From positions 12,062,919 through 12,126,918 of the forward strand of contig CM045750.1 in the NCBI GenBank assembly GCA_024760905.1: 64,000 nt of DNA. The letters are read 5' to 3'. Below are positions 1-11,339 of the stretch, one piece after another. The stretch comes from Plotosus lineatus (Eukaryota; Chordata; Actinopteri; Siluriformes; Plotosidae). The notes below the pieces were generated by a model. It did not search any database and was not told the DNA's origin. It saw only the letters and a program-made list of their open reading frames with translations. A program made the translations under genes and the position numbers. Position 1 is the first letter of the stretch. Each line of letters begins with the position of its first letter.

Positions 1-189
1 CTCATTGCTAAACAATGAAAGACATCACACATCTGTGATGAGTCAACTGTGTGATTTGTTCGTGTTTGTACTGTAGTTTTAACTGAAAGATTTTTTTAAG
101 TTATTAATTTTCCAGCATTGCAGATGTTCAGTACAAGGAGAAAAAAAATCTATTCTTTCTCTAACCTTTTTCACTGTTTGTTTATTCAG

Positions 190-3100
190 GTGATGGGGAA
201 AACCATAGACATCCGTCTGAAGAGCCCTGGCTGGATCAAGAGTCTGGAGGAGGAGATGAGTGTTGAGAGGATCTGTGGCAGCATCCCCACATCTGCCAGC
301 TCCACGTTGCTCGCTGAAGACACTGACATGGGCGACGAGTTTGACATGGAGGGTATGTCGATATATGATCGTGGTTTTTATGAAACCACGGAGCTTGATA
401 TCGTGGGTATAAATCATCTGACATCAGCTTTGGTACTATGGTGTTTTCAAGGTGATGTGGATGAGGAAGTGGAGAATATCCTTCCCCAGCACCTGCAACC
501 TGGGGCTGGTATGGATGTTGGTGTTTCCCCAGTACCCTCACCTCGCACCAGCCCATGCCCCTCACCAACTCATGGAGAGCCTTCACCCCCCTGCAGGCCG
601 AGCAGAGCTCCACCACGCACAGCTGGAGCCCCACAAGGTAGAAAACCTTGTAAAGCTGAAACACTGCTCCTGATTTTTCTTTTCAAATACTTTTTTTTTT
701 TTTTTATTGTACTGAGGAAATATGCAAACCTAAAAGGGTTAAATAATCTTCTGTAACAGCATTGTGAATTTTACAGATGTTTAAAATGATATTTGATTAT
801 TGTATTTTTATTGACATCATTTGTTTGTATATTTCTATATCTTTCTGTCAATGTATTGATTTGACTTTTTTACTGTGGATGAAAGACATTCTCAGTCCAA
901 TCACATGTCGGACAGAACAGGCAGGTAAAGTGTGAAGCTTTTGGAGGTGTTCCAGATGTGTTGATTATGTGTGCTGTATGATTTAAAGATGCTGGGAAAG
1001 CGTGTTGCATGTTAGAGTGAATAATTATTTTAATGATGGCTGTGTGCATGATGTTGCTTCTGATTTATCATTCATCGTTTCTTTTAGTTACTCCTTTAGA
1101 TAATCAGATGGTCGGAGCTTCTGTATCTCAAGGGCTGGAACCAAAACGCCCCCCTCCGCCACGACCAAACGCACCCCCTGCCAGACCTGCACCTCCGCAG
1201 CGTCCACCACCCCCATCAGGTAACACAGCCTGACTTTCAGTGGTACGTGAGCAACATGGCTTCAGTTTATGACTGGTTTCAAGTCAAAATGTGCATGGGG
1301 CTGACTTTTTTTTTTTTTTTTAATTAAAAAAAAATAATAAAATTTATTTTTGTTTCTACCTGCCTGCAAAGAAACTGTCTTTCCTATAGGCAGTGGTATT
1401 GGAAAATTGGTGAAACCTTTTAAATTGTCTGTTTTTCTGCATATGCATGATTTGAAACGTCATCGGATTTAAGTCCTTGAAGTAGATGATAAAAAGAACA
1501 CGATTAAATAAATAGGAGAAAAACATTACTCTTGCAAGGTTCTACACTGTCAATCCTCATTGTGTAGATTTTAAATGCTGTAAATATGTGCTACCTGAAC
1601 ACATGTATTATGAGGTTTGACTGAAAAGTTTCAAAGTAATATATGTCAGCATCAGGGTGAGAGCTTCTATACCAAGCACTGCATCACTGATGGAGGAAGT
1701 GCGCAGACTGTGCTAAGAGATAAACCATACTTGGTTGAATTTGGTCATTGCATCATGGTCAGTCTATGAACTTTTCAGCCCACCCTCATACACATACATT
1801 TTGTATAAGAAATTGTTGGCTATCGTGAAACCGGAAATAATACAAATCACTTGCTCCTCCATGCTGCAAAAGGACAAAAAAGCCCTGCTTTACCCAGAGC
1901 AGATGTTGCTGGTAAGTCAGTGCACTCAGATTTAATGTCAGTATCTCACTACATTCTGAGAAAGCATGTAAACGCTGTGAACAATGAGTGCTCTTCCTTG
2001 GCACTGAAATGGAGAGAATTTTTGGGAAGTTGGCCAGCTTTCACCTGGAGGGAACCTCATTGCCAGGCTGCACTCTGTAACATTTTCCTGGCATTCTCAT
2101 AATAGCCTTGTTGATCATTTAAGTTGTGTGGGAAAGGGAATACAGACGCTCCCCGACTTACGTTCATCCGTTTTACATTTTTCGCCTTTACGATTTTTTT
2201 TGTTTGTTTTTGTTTTTTTTAAAGTCAAATTTTGAGTTTAGACGTACCTACGTAGTACGATGACACAATGACGTAATGACGCTGCGTCCATTGTTTACAA
2301 ACGACATACTGAACGTGCCCCTGCTTCTTCTTCCCAGTTCAGTTATATATCGTTTTATATTATCTGTTATATAGCGTGTTACCCTTGTGTTAAGATGTCG
2401 TCTCTGTGATCTTTGTGTTTACACTGTTTTGCGGAATTTTGTAACCTGAAGCAAATATGGTTGGTCAGAAGCAAATATGGTTGGTCAGAAGCGTAAGCCT
2501 ACTAGCATGGGTGCAAGTCTCTCATACACGGAGATGAATTAACTATCTGCTCGGATCGGCACAATCTACCATGCATACTCGGTTTAAGCAGAGTTGTAAA
2601 ATATGAAAAAACGAATCCAGGAAAGAGAGAACTCTCTGCTCTGCTGGTGATTCACATCAGTGCAGGCTGAGTACTAAACGAGTTCACCGAAGCCCTTGCT
2701 CACTTGAAAGCCGGAAGTCCGCATAACCCGCACTTTGTTTCAAGCAAGTAAACTACTTTCAGCAAGGGCACTACTTTCGGCATTGAGCGCCTCACATACT
2801 GCAAGCGTTGATTGGCTGTTTTAAGCTTCATGTCATGTGACCATCCGTTGACCATCGGAACCATTTACAAGCAGAAAGATCGCATCATAGAGAATGTTCA
2901 AGGTTATATTTGATACTGTCTTTGATATTTGATGAGTGAATTTGATTAAAATTTATCAATTTGAAATTATTTTGCTTGAATTTAATTTCTTTGAAATTAA
3001 TGTTGATATTATTGGATATTATTTTACAATGTTATGTTTATAATAATTTATTTGGGGGTGTTTTATGAGATACGGTAATGGTATTTATGGATGTATAGTA

Positions 3101-6100
3101 CAATATGAGCTTCATACATCATATGTCACTGTAACAACTTACGTTCACTTTTAACTTGCGTTCGGCCATACGGAACCAATTAAAAACGTAAGTCGGAGAG
3201 CATCTGTATGCCCTTGCATGCAAGAACAGTACAGGGATTTTGGCTACACATTTGGGGATATAGCTGGACCTGGCAGTACTGTGTTTGGCCCCCCCTGTTG
3301 ATCAGGAAGCGGTGAGTCAGGGAGGAGAGGAAGAGGAGGGTGGGGGGCATTGCTGTGGGATGAGAGCACTGCAGTAATTTCTGTTTACAGTGGCTCAGAT
3401 ATTTCTCAAAGGCCTTCTCCAGGCTCATAGCTGAAAGGCTTGAAATGTTGTCGACATGAGAAATGTGGCTTTATGGGGACGCAGTCAAAACATGAAGGGA
3501 CCCGATTCAGATGGTAGTATGCTGCTGAACCTAAAACCACAAATATGATCAGAGTAACGAAAAAGCACGTTTTGAGCATGTCAGAGGGTGGCTTTGAGTG
3601 TAAGCATGATTCCTGCTGTTTTTCAGGACGAGGCCAGTCTACTGGAGCTCCAAGCGGTACTAGACCGGTAGGGAAACTTTAAAAATGTTTCTAGAAAATA
3701 ACTTATTGATTACGCTGATGTTTTAGTCAGATCTGAATAATCAACCTCAATAATTCAGACTTTAACATTAAAAATATTTTTTTCCAGAACATTCCTCCTA
3801 GGGCAGGGGTTATCAGTGTGCCATCACATTCCAGACCACTACCTCCTGCCCACCCCGGGGCTCCTAGACCTATAGGTGAGGTTCACCCGGGCGCCCCTCG
3901 GCCCACACCAGATAACCACCCTGGAGCCCCAAGACCTGTCCCAGAAGCACAAAAGAAACCAGCGGAACTCCCTCTGGGTATGAGAATAATCACAGCAATC
4001 AAAGCAAAGCCCAGTAAACTGTATAACATTACAGATTTCTGTGAAAAATCTTGGGTTTATTTAATCTATAATCCAAAATCCTGAATAAAACTGGTTGCTA
4101 GCTATTGATTATAAGGTATAAATATACTAAGTAAATTGACTTTTTTTTTTTTTTTTTTTGTCATTGGTCTATCAGTCAAGTGGTACATGTACTAGACTAG
4201 CCAGTGATACGAATAGGCCTGTGTTCTTTTATGTCCTCCAGCTCTGTCACTGTCTGGCTCAATGAGGCCTCAGACGGTCTCTCCAATGCAGCCTCAGACG
4301 TCCTCTCCGATACGACCTCCAATACAGGCCCAGTTACCTCCACCTATGGTACCAACACTGCCCGCACCTATGGTGCCAACTGTGGCAGTCCCTCTACAGC
4401 CTCAGCCATCTGCTGCAAGCATTGGAACAGCTCTGCCACTTCAGCCTGGTCTGGCATCACCCAAACCACCACCCCGTAGCCGTTCATCACATGCCCTGCC
4501 ACCAGAGGCTGCTCCTGCGCAGCCGTCTGCTTCTGCAGCTCAGGTAAGTGCATGGTTAAATAATGCAGTTCACATGTCTGCCATATGTTTCAATAAAAGA
4601 TGAGTTGGCGTTTTATTCCTTGTGGAAATCTCTTTAAACTCTTTTTTTTTTTTTTTTTTTTTTTTTTTACATCTGAGCTGTGTGTTCATGTAAATGATAA
4701 GATGTGTGTTTGACTGTCGGCTGTGGAAGTGTGATGGACAATCAAGATCCACTGAACTCCTATTTGTTCAGGATGTACTGAGTGTATTTCAGTGCAATGC
4801 ATGAGGATCTGGATTGATTTTATTTTTTTTTATAGAAGAGAGAGGTTTATGAGACAGTAATGAGCTATACGGTGTGGAGAGAGTAACACTGAGTAAAAGA
4901 CAGGAAGCAAAGCTGTATAAGTGTCCGAGATGAAGATGCTGTGATTTTTCTCTGGTAGGGACAATAACGGACAGAATTAGGAATGAATATGATGGACATG
5001 ATTGAGATAGTTTGAACTTGTGAAGAGAAGTGATGAAGGGTATATTGGTGGAAGAATGTTGAAGATGGAACTGCCTGGTCGGAGGAGATGATGACATTTA
5101 TGTGGTGATGGAGGACAGACAGGTGGATGAGTTTGATGAATATGGGATGCACAGGTTGGATGGTCCCCTGTGGAAACTCGTAACGGGGACAGCCAAAAGA
5201 AGAGGAGTTCATTATCTGTCCAGTATATGAAAATTAATGTTTTTAATGAATCACAGACTTGATCACATGAATGCACAGATGCATAGATACACATTTGTTT
5301 GTTAGTTTATTTGTTTACTTGTCTTACAAAAAGCCAATTAAAGCTGGTGTTGGTAAATTTGTTTGTAGGGCCAGTGGTAAATTTGTAAATGTATGCATAG
5401 AGTGTCATATTGGTTAAAATGGTCTGTACACCCGGCTGCAGTCAATAACTTAAAACACCTGAAAAAGTTTACCAAAAAAAAAAAACCATTATCTGTAGTC
5501 GACCAATCCCTGCCTTGCAGTTGTTAAGGAAATGTTCAATTAAATGCTCCCATATCCCCATCCTTATGCGTGACCTGACCCTGCTGCAGTCAGAAAACTT
5601 TTGACGTGCAGAGGCTGAGGAAAGCACTGAATAGATGCTTATTTCATACTTCATTTTTGATAGCTTTCCAGATTACCAACCCCATCTTTCATATTTTGTT
5701 TGAAAATAGAATAAGATTTTTCAAAATGAACAGAGTTATGACTTGCTGTATGGACGCACAAAATTGTGGTAGGACTTCATAATTTGAAAACAACTTGTCC
5801 TTGAGTGATGTGTACATAAGAGTCTAATGAACGATTAACAATGATGTACAATTAACATCCCCGTGTCTGCACTTGGATGAGTGGATATAAAAGCATGTGC
5901 AAAGTGATGTAGAAAATACTGTTTACAACAGTGGCTGCTTTAGCAGTATTAGAAGACCTTGCGAATGGTGCAGCAAGGGGAGAGCAAGTATTCAGAGACA
6001 GGATTTACTGGCACATGACTGGCTCATCAGCCATTTCAGATTCCTGAGGGAAATCCTCCTGGAACTGTGCGTGGAGCTGTGGCCAGCATTGGAGCATGAC

Positions 6101-9100
6101 ATGGTGAGGAGCTTATATGCTGCCAGGACCCACACAGGTGCTGATCAGACTGGTATGGGACAGAATTATTAAAGTATCATACGGGTATATCCAATTCATG
6201 TACAGAGCAGCTGAACAGGACCAACATTTAAAATCACTTTTTTTTTTTTTTTTTTTGTATTTTTATACTGTACTAGTACCACAAAAATTTACTCTGCATT
6301 TAACCTATCCAAAGTGAGCACACAGACGTAGGCAATGAGCTTGCACACACTTGGAGTAGAGGGCTATGTTGCACATTGTGAGCATCCAGAGAGCAGTTGG
6401 GGGTTAGGTGCCTTGCTCAAGGACATTTCAGCCATGAATCTGGAGGATGCAAAGGTGCTGCTCACTCCCCCAACACTTTTGTAATGCTGGAATATTCAGG
6501 AATCAAACCAGCGACCTTTCGGTCCCAAAGCCACTTCTCTAACAATTAGGCTATGGCTGCCCCCAAATTTGCAGCAAGAGCAAGTTTTCCGAATGTGATC
6601 GGCACCGTCGACTGCATACATAGTGCTCTATAAACAGCATCATAGGATAAATTTGTTTATTTCAATGCACGATTCACACATCCTGAGTAACCGCATGGTT
6701 GGGAACAGACTGCAAGCTGGCACTGTGCATGATGGGTGGCTTCTTGTTGAGTAAATTTATTCTATTGTCCTATGAATCCCCCTCATGCACAGTGAGAATG
6801 TACCCTCCAAATACAATCCTGTCTTCACACCATCCGTACTAGTTGGTGACTTGCTGTTCTGGCTAATCTACAGCTTCAGAGCTTTCTGACAGGCCCCTGA
6901 TAGGACACAGAAAGCAGGATACAGCAGCTGGTGGTTGGGGCACAACTGTCGCCGGAGACTGTGGGAATGGTGGAGTAAAATAAGATCAACATTAATTTCA
7001 AATAAATTAAATTCAAGCAAAATAATTTCTAATAGATAACTTTAATCAAATTCACTCATCAAATATCAAATACAGTATCAAATATAACCTTTAACATTCT
7101 CTATGATGCGATCTTTCTGCTTGTAAATGGTTCTGATGGTCGACTGAGCGATTTGGAAGAAACATGCAACATTTCACACGTTTTTCACCAGCATCAATTT
7201 TCTTGATAATAGCCATCTTTGTTTCTCACAAGACGGCTTGCCGCTTTTTCTGATTACCACTATCACTTGTAGGCTTACGCTTCTGACCAACCATGTTTGC
7301 TGAGGGTTACAAAAGTCCGCAGAACAGTGTAAACACAAAGATCACAGAGACGACGTCTTATCAAAAAGGGTAATACGCAGTGAACTGGGAAGAAGAAGGG
7401 GCACGTTCAGTCTGTCGTTTGTAAACAATGGACGCAGCGTCATACGTAAGTAGCATACTACGTCAGCATACTACGTAGGTACGTCTCGTATTACAGAGAG
7501 CACGCTAAACTCAAAATTTGACTTTTTTTTTTTAAACATAAAATCGAAGAATACGTAAAACAAATGAACGTAAAGCGGGGAGTGTCTGTATTCATGTTAA
7601 TCACACAGCTAATTAATTATAGATACAATAAACCTGTAGTGACATGTCTTCATATAAATTTTAAAGGCATTTTATTTTTACATTTAATCAAATTAAATTG
7701 AAACAACATATTTTACCTGCTTCCTCCAAAAGGCAGGTGGACCATCAGTACTCCTGGTTTTCTTTGCTGACATTAAACACCTTTTTTCTGTTACTTTCTT
7801 AGCTCTTTCTTCTCTCTTGCCCCTTACTAAGTATGTGATTCTGTGATGTCTTACTTTTGTTGACTGGTATGTGTGTTTCTCTTTCTCTCTCTCAAGCAGG
7901 AGCAATCCTCAGGTTGAAAGGTATTTAATGCTAGTTCTGGCCTCAGTATTGTGTTCCCAGAACCATAGTAATAGTTCTCTTTCCCCCGTGTACACTAATG
8001 CGCTGTAGTTACCTTCATGCTCTACTTTATTTATTTATTTATTTTACCCTTTTTCATGTTTCAGTTGGATTCTTTAAATCCCATTCATAGTTTTTGTTGT
8101 TGTTGTTAATATGTATGTGTTGGAGAAGTGTAAAAAAAAAAACTTAACTTGAACCTCTTCGCCATGTGAAGTTATAAAGGTGTTCCTAGTATTTCCAGTG
8201 ATTTGGGAAAATAATGGGTTTTATAATTGGTTCAAGAAAAGTTTGTCATTCATCACCAACTTTTGTCTGTCAGTGGATTCAGTCATCATTTTCAGCATCT
8301 CTTTAGTCAGACATTAAATTCAAACAGTGGGGATATTACAGTAATCCATAATTCATGGCATGCAAGGTGAGATCAACAAGTTCCAGCATTGTACTGTAGT
8401 GAACTGAAAGTTTGTCATAAGTTCATATTCTGCATGGCAGCGCCTGCCAACCCTGAGAGTTGTGTTCCACATGCATTTGTGGCAACTTGCATGTTCAACA
8501 TTATGATTTCAATGTGCTTTACAAGAAACATCAAAATTTGGAAATTTGCAGAAGAAACATTTGAAGTGCTTCAGCTCATCGATGACATCATAGCAATGAA
8601 TCAGTGTGGGTTTTTGTTTAATTTTTTTTTAACCTTTTATTTATTAAGAGAGGTGGGGCAGTGGTGGTCTAGTGGATAGGACACAGGATCGCTGACCCTA
8701 AGGTTAGGGGTTCAAGTACCCACAAGGTTATCACTGTCCCCCCCAGTGCAGCTAACTTAGCTAGCAAAGTCGGGCCATGTCTCTCACTATCTATGGTGAG
8801 AGACATGCAAAAAAGAACCATTTCTGACTTTCGTAAAGAGTAGCTGCAAAGCCGTCAGCATGTTTCTGTCCCTTGCTAAAAGGGTTGTGACAGGAAGGGC
8901 ATCCGACGTAAAAACTCATGCCAAATCAAATGTGCGAATCAGATGATTTGCTGTGGCGACTCTCGAGAACAGGAAAAACCCGAAAAGAAAAGATTTATTA
9001 AGACAGGTAGAATGTCATCATCCTCCTCTTGAAGTTTGAATTCTTCTCAAAACCGCTGCCTGACGCATTATCTCTGCCAAAGATGTACTGTAGCATTTCA

Positions 9101-11132
9101 TAGGTCTGTACTGTCAGTCATAAAAGCTTTAGCTGATAGAATTTTAATTCATTAATACATTTATTTGTGAGGCGTTTTTATAATTGACATTATTGCAAAG
9201 CATCTTTACACAGTTAAAACAAATCTCAATTTGAGAATTTAAACTTGATATACCAGAAGAAGCCTAGAGAGGAACCAGAGCCAAAAGAGAAGCCTGTCCT
9301 CATTTGAGTAGAACCAGATAAAAATATAAACCAGGAACTGGTAACAGAATCTTAATGATAGTTTAACATGAAGTCTGGTTGGTTATCTTATAACTGTAAT
9401 GGGAATTGTAGTCCTAAATCGTTTCAGTAAGAGTTCTTATCACCAGCAATTAAAAGTCATCTTCACAGTTTCTGAATATATATGTAGGTCCATATGAATC
9501 ATCAACAGCAGGAGCTAAGGGCTTCTAAGATCAGAACTCCAACCAGTGTAGCAGCACATTAGTACGAATGACAGGATTTAGAGAGTAGAAGGATTGCTGG
9601 TATCTCAGAAGTAGCACGTGTACCTCAAAAATAACAGCGAGAGAGAGGTTGTAGATATGTGAGGCGCTCCACCAAATATAGGCACTTGTCGCAAGTGACG
9701 TATGGTGCTTGTGAGACAAAGCGTGGCTTATCCAGACTTCCGATCTTTCAAGTGAGCAAGTGAAGGTTAAATACTAAACAAGTATTCAACGCGCACTTGC
9801 TCACTTGAAAGATTGGAAGTCCGGATAAGCCGCGCTTTGTCTCACAAGCACCATACATCACTTGCGACAAGCGCCTACATTCGGTGGAGCGCCTCACATA
9901 TGCTCATAACAGTGAATTGATTAAAAAAAAAAGAGTTTATTATTGCTGAGTGAGTATGACAGTGTAACTAAAAAGAAACTTGTGCTTCAGCTTGTTCATG
10001 TGCATGTTGTCATACAGGTGAAGTACAGGTCTTGATGTTGCGAGTGCAATGTTGTGGTATAATGGCTCAAGATTTACTGCTCAGTCCTGCTGCACACACA
10101 ACTATGCCATGGTCCACTTGTCTGCTACAGAAACAGTCCTGGAACTTTTTGTTCATATTACTTTTTTTATTAAACAAAAGGAAGGTGTTGTAGTTGAATA
10201 ACATTAATGTATTTAATGTAACTGCAGTATAGGTGCATTGCTCATATTTATATCAGTCCTTTTGTCCACTATGTTTATTTTGAGGTTTTGTATTAATTCG
10301 TTCCGTGTTTTCTTGCTGAACGTCAGTTTTGATAGGATCTGTTGGTGTGTTTTCTCTCTAGACGAATGGAACAAATGGAATCCGAAAAGAAGCACAATTG
10401 GAAATGGGCCCCTTCACCACTGATCTTTTCTCCACCCCTTCCTGGCTAGACAGTCGATCCCCGTCTAGGAGTTCTTCATTGCACAGCTCCGTCCATTCAT
10501 CATCCATCAGCTCGCGGTCTCTGAATTCCACTCCGATTCCTCTGTTTCCCCAGTCCTACCCAGTGCTGACACCTGAACCCACGCCAGCTTTGCTAGCCCC
10601 ACCGCCTCCTTCACGTAGCCGCTCACAGGAAACCCTTCCAGGCTCCTCCAATCCCTTTTCATCTGATGTCCAATATAGACCAAATAACACCAACCCATTT
10701 ACTGGCACAATGCCAACACCACAGCGTCGCGCTCGTACTCCTGACTTTGATGCCAAGCCGGGCCTCCACAGAGCTGCGTCTGCCATTGTTCACAGCTCAA
10801 CCCTGCCTTCCTCCTTCTCCAGACAACCTCCAGCAATTTTAGCTCCACTTACACCCAAAGTCCAGCAGTGGGTGACCTTTGATGATGATTTTGACTCTGA
10901 GAGGTCAAGAAAAGCTTCATCAACCGCTTTGATGAAACCGCCACTGCTTCCTTCATCCACTAGCACTACAATTCAGCAGCCGCAAAGCAGTTTTACCGCC
11001 TCTGGGTTTGACTCTAACAGTAACTGGGCTTCCCTTACCACACCTGATTTCCCAAACCTGACCCCTCCTGTGCCAGGCAGGACTAACACAGCCCCAAGAA
11101 ACCCACTGACCCCTGAGTTTATGGAAAGATAA
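190..11132 (+). CDS. synj1: synaptojanin-1, C-terminal part (last eight coding exons; 5' part lies outside the window)
   Basis: Synaptojanin-1 is a phosphoinositide phosphatase (Sac1 plus 5-phosphatase domains) that uncoats clathrin-coated synaptic vesicles. The catalytic domains lie upstream of the window; what is seen is the proline-rich tail. Coding exons: 190-352, 452-637, 886-924, 1088-1219, 3627-3667, 3788-3977, 4242-4543, 10362-11132, all with AG/GT borders and compatible phases (1,1,1,1,0,1,0), giving 607 codons and a TAA at 11130. Recognised segments are [15 protein letters not shown], the ILPQHLQP stretch, [19 protein letters not shown] and [12 protein letters not shown], which match the vertebrate synaptojanin-1 tail in order. 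The PxxP runs are ligands for SH3 proteins such as amphiphysin and endophilin (family knowledge). Intron 7 (4544-10361) is large and full of transposons. The frame of the first exon is inferred from similarity because its upstream partner is not in the window. Confidence 0.95.
886..924 (+). CDS. synj1: 39-nt synj1 microexon
   Basis: Bounded by gaaag/AC and GCAG/gtaaag, phase 1 on both sides, so the 13 codons can be included or skipped without changing frame. The peptide [12 protein letters not shown] lies where mammals have the SSPIDAQPAT stretch between the SRAPSRTP and LEPKRPPP segments. The polypyrimidine tract is weak and interrupted by purines, as in many alternatively spliced microexons. 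Support is positional and by phase; it is less certain than the flanking exons. Confidence 0.6.
1609..1790. mobile_element. 182-bp MITE with mariner-like terminal inverted repeats
   Basis: Left end tatgaggtttgactgaaaag and the reverse complement of the right end, tatgagggtgggctgaaaag, agree at 16 of 20 positions. The short interior carries no open reading frame. TATGAGG...CTGAAAAGTT ends suggest a non-autonomous mariner-type element in a synj1 intron. Superfamily assignment is inferred from the termini only. Confidence 0.6.
2143..3206 (+). mobile_element. pogo/Tigger-like DNA transposon, non-autonomous, family P copy 1
   Basis: A 1.06-kb element flanked by TA on both sides (2141-2142 and 3207-3208). 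Ends are CAGACGCTCCCCGACTTACG and, inverted, CAGATGCTCTCCGACTTACG. Inside, near 2458 and 2479, it carries a short direct repeat of atggttggtcagaagc, the same start that in the copy at 6977-7588 leads into a Tigger-type helix-turn-helix fragment. TA target duplication and CAG ends are typical of the pogo/Tigger branch of Tc1/mariner. It lies in the synj1 intron 1220-3626 in sense orientation and has no open transposase. Confidence 0.8.
3207..3626. other. synj1 intron, no recognised feature
   Basis: Unique-looking intron between transposon P1 and the 41-nt exon 3627-3667. A purine-rich stretch around 3312-3350 is the only compositional feature. The 82-aa minus-strand open frame here shows no motif I recognise. 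Confidence 0.4.
4835..5215 (+). mobile_element. degenerate RTE LINE fragment (3' end)
   Basis: Reads like the better preserved RTE copy at 29288-29705 with many point changes: the nucleotide string for ...[12 protein letters not shown]..., a diverged middle, and a 3' end ctcgtaacggggacagccaa resembling the RTE tail tggcgacccctgaagggaa. No frame is open on the sense strand. It sits in synj1 intron 7. Confidence 0.55.
5216..5890. other. synj1 intron, no recognised feature
   Basis: AT-rich intronic sequence between an RTE fragment and a Harbinger-like pseudogene. The part from about 5720 may be 5' sequence of the Harbinger element, but I see no terminal repeat. Confidence 0.3.
5891..6960 (+). 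pseudogene. PIF/Harbinger (HARBI1-like) transposase remnant split by a SINE
   Basis: First part (5897-6172) reads ...[21 protein letters not shown] followed by [14 protein letters not shown], the N-terminal hallmark of HARBI1-like transposases (RDRxDLLAxxDxxLxxRFRFxR). After a SINE insertion (6236-6566) the homology resumes at 6567 with [20 protein letters not shown], containing the first catalytic Asp of the DDE triad, and later TVHDGWLL. Multiple stops and frameshifts make it non-functional. It lies in sense orientation within synj1 intron 7. Nuclease identity is from motif recognition; the ends of the element were not found. Confidence 0.75.
6236..6566 (-). mobile_element. tRNA-derived SINE, family E, inserted in the Harbinger remnant
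   Basis: On the minus strand it starts gggggcagccatagcctaat (tRNA-like A box) with a B-box-like region near 6500-6520, then a body, and ends at the poly-T run 6239-6256 (poly-A on its own strand). Related copies: 20755-20893 (-) and 22107-22275 (+). Confidence 0.65.
6977..7588 (-). mobile_element. pogo/Tigger-like transposon, family P copy 2, truncated, with transposase N-terminal fragment
   Basis: Right terminus cgtaaagcggggagtgtctg is followed by TA (7589-7590). The left end is missing; similarity to the other P copies begins near 6977. On the minus strand, starting at the ATG near 7293, it reads [20 protein letters not shown], a stop, then [15 protein letters not shown]. This resembles the CENP-B/Tigger type helix-turn-helix start (basic leader, then K(x)2-IIKKID.GEK). 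This fragment supports the pogo/Tigger assignment of the whole family. Confidence 0.72.
7589..8638. other. synj1 intron, no recognised feature
   Basis: AT-rich intron. A 70-aa minus-strand open frame (7693-7905) with a basic composition ending [14 protein letters not shown] is seen, but I cannot assign it. TTG/TTA triplet runs occur near 8030 and 8095. Confidence 0.3.
8650..8992 (+). mobile_element. full-length tRNA-derived SINE, family A, with 11-bp target duplication
   Basis: Flanked by perfect direct repeats atttattaaga (8639-8649 and 8993-9003). Head ggggcagtggtggtctagtg with A-box-like sequence and a B-box-like ggttcaagtacc; conserved body (ctctcactatctatggtgag, gaaccatttctgacttt, gccgtcagcatg); tail ggaagggcatccgacg, then tgtggcgactctcgag and ccgaaaag. 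The tail resembles the 3' end of the RTE LINE copies in this window. Confidence 0.85.
9190..9654 (-). mobile_element. 3' region of an L2/Rex-type LINE
   Basis: Shares with 14880-15100 the ordered strings gtccatatg...catca, agaactcca, atttagagagtagaaggat and tcccagaagaagcatgtgtac-like sequence, here diverged. No coding capacity remains. Strand is inferred from the coding copy at 14880-16345. Confidence 0.5.
9655..9901. repeat. foldback palindrome, 108-bp arms
   Basis: Left arm 9655-9762 and right arm 9794-9901 are inverted copies with only about seven mismatches, all transitions, separated by 31 nt. Each arm resembles one internal segment of transposon family P (compare 2696-2800: cttgctcacttgaaagccgg, gagcgcctcacata), so it looks like a foldback derivative of that element. 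It lies in synj1 intron 7 and would form a long hairpin in pre-mRNA. Confidence 0.85.
10362..11132 (+). CDS. synj1: synj1 terminal exon encoding the 170-kDa-type C-terminus (AP2/Eps15-binding)
   Basis: Single long last exon of 771 nt, acceptor tttctctctag at 10351-10361 and stop TAA at 11130-11132. It encodes about 256 residues rich in S, T and P. Visible endocytic peptides: two NPF tripeptides (SNPFSSD, TNPFTG), which bind EH domains of Eps15; [11 protein letters not shown], matching the WVxF motif plus FxDxF/DxF-like acidic context that binds the AP2 alpha appendage; and DLFSTPSW. These are the elements that in mammals distinguish the 170-kDa form from the 145-kDa form (family knowledge). 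The short form would need an alternative exon with an early stop in the intron 4544-10361; I did not find a convincing one. An open reading frame starting at the internal TTG 10398 is just this exon. Confidence 0.93.
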   Translation, partial: TNGTNGIRKEAQLEMGPFTTDLFSTPSWLDSRSPSRSSSLHSSVHSSSISSRSLNSTPIPLFPQSYPVLTPEPTPALLAPPPPSRSRSQETLPGSSNPFSSDVQYRPNNTNPFTGTMPTPQRRARTPDFDAKPGLHRAASAIVHSSTLPSSFSRQPPAILAPLTPKVQQWVTFDDDFDSERSRKASSTALMKPPLLPSSTSTTIQQPQSSFTASGFDSNSNWASLTTPDFPNLTPPVPGRTNTAPRNPLTPEFMER

Positions 11133-11333
11133 TATATATTGTAATGTTATAATGATATTGTGTGTGGGGAATAATAGAGAAATTATTTGTGTGTGTGTAG
11201 TTTGTACAAAAGTGTATTGAAGTGCTCAAGTCACAAATCTCAGAAAGAGATCTCCTTCAGTCAACCCAGAGCAAGCCGAGATTAAATTTGATGTTATGTC
11301 GTTTCCACATATTTAAATACATCTTTGTATTTA

Positions 11334-11339
11334 AATAAA
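11334..11339 (+). terminator. synj1: candidate polyadenylation signal of synj1
   Basis: AATAAA hexamer about 200 nt after the synj1 stop codon. Further AATAAA matches occur downstream (for example near 14030), so longer 3' UTRs are possible. The sequence alone cannot choose between them. Confidence 0.35.

Noticed and set aside
236..664. Minus-strand 142-aa open frame opposite synj1 exons
   Set aside because: Shadow of the conserved synj1 exons; no family features, crosses two introns.
7693..7905. Basic 70-aa minus-strand open frame, possibly a Harbinger Myb-like partner
   Set aside because: Only a faint TDGPP-type resemblance; no helix-turn-helix pattern can be made out. Left unassigned.
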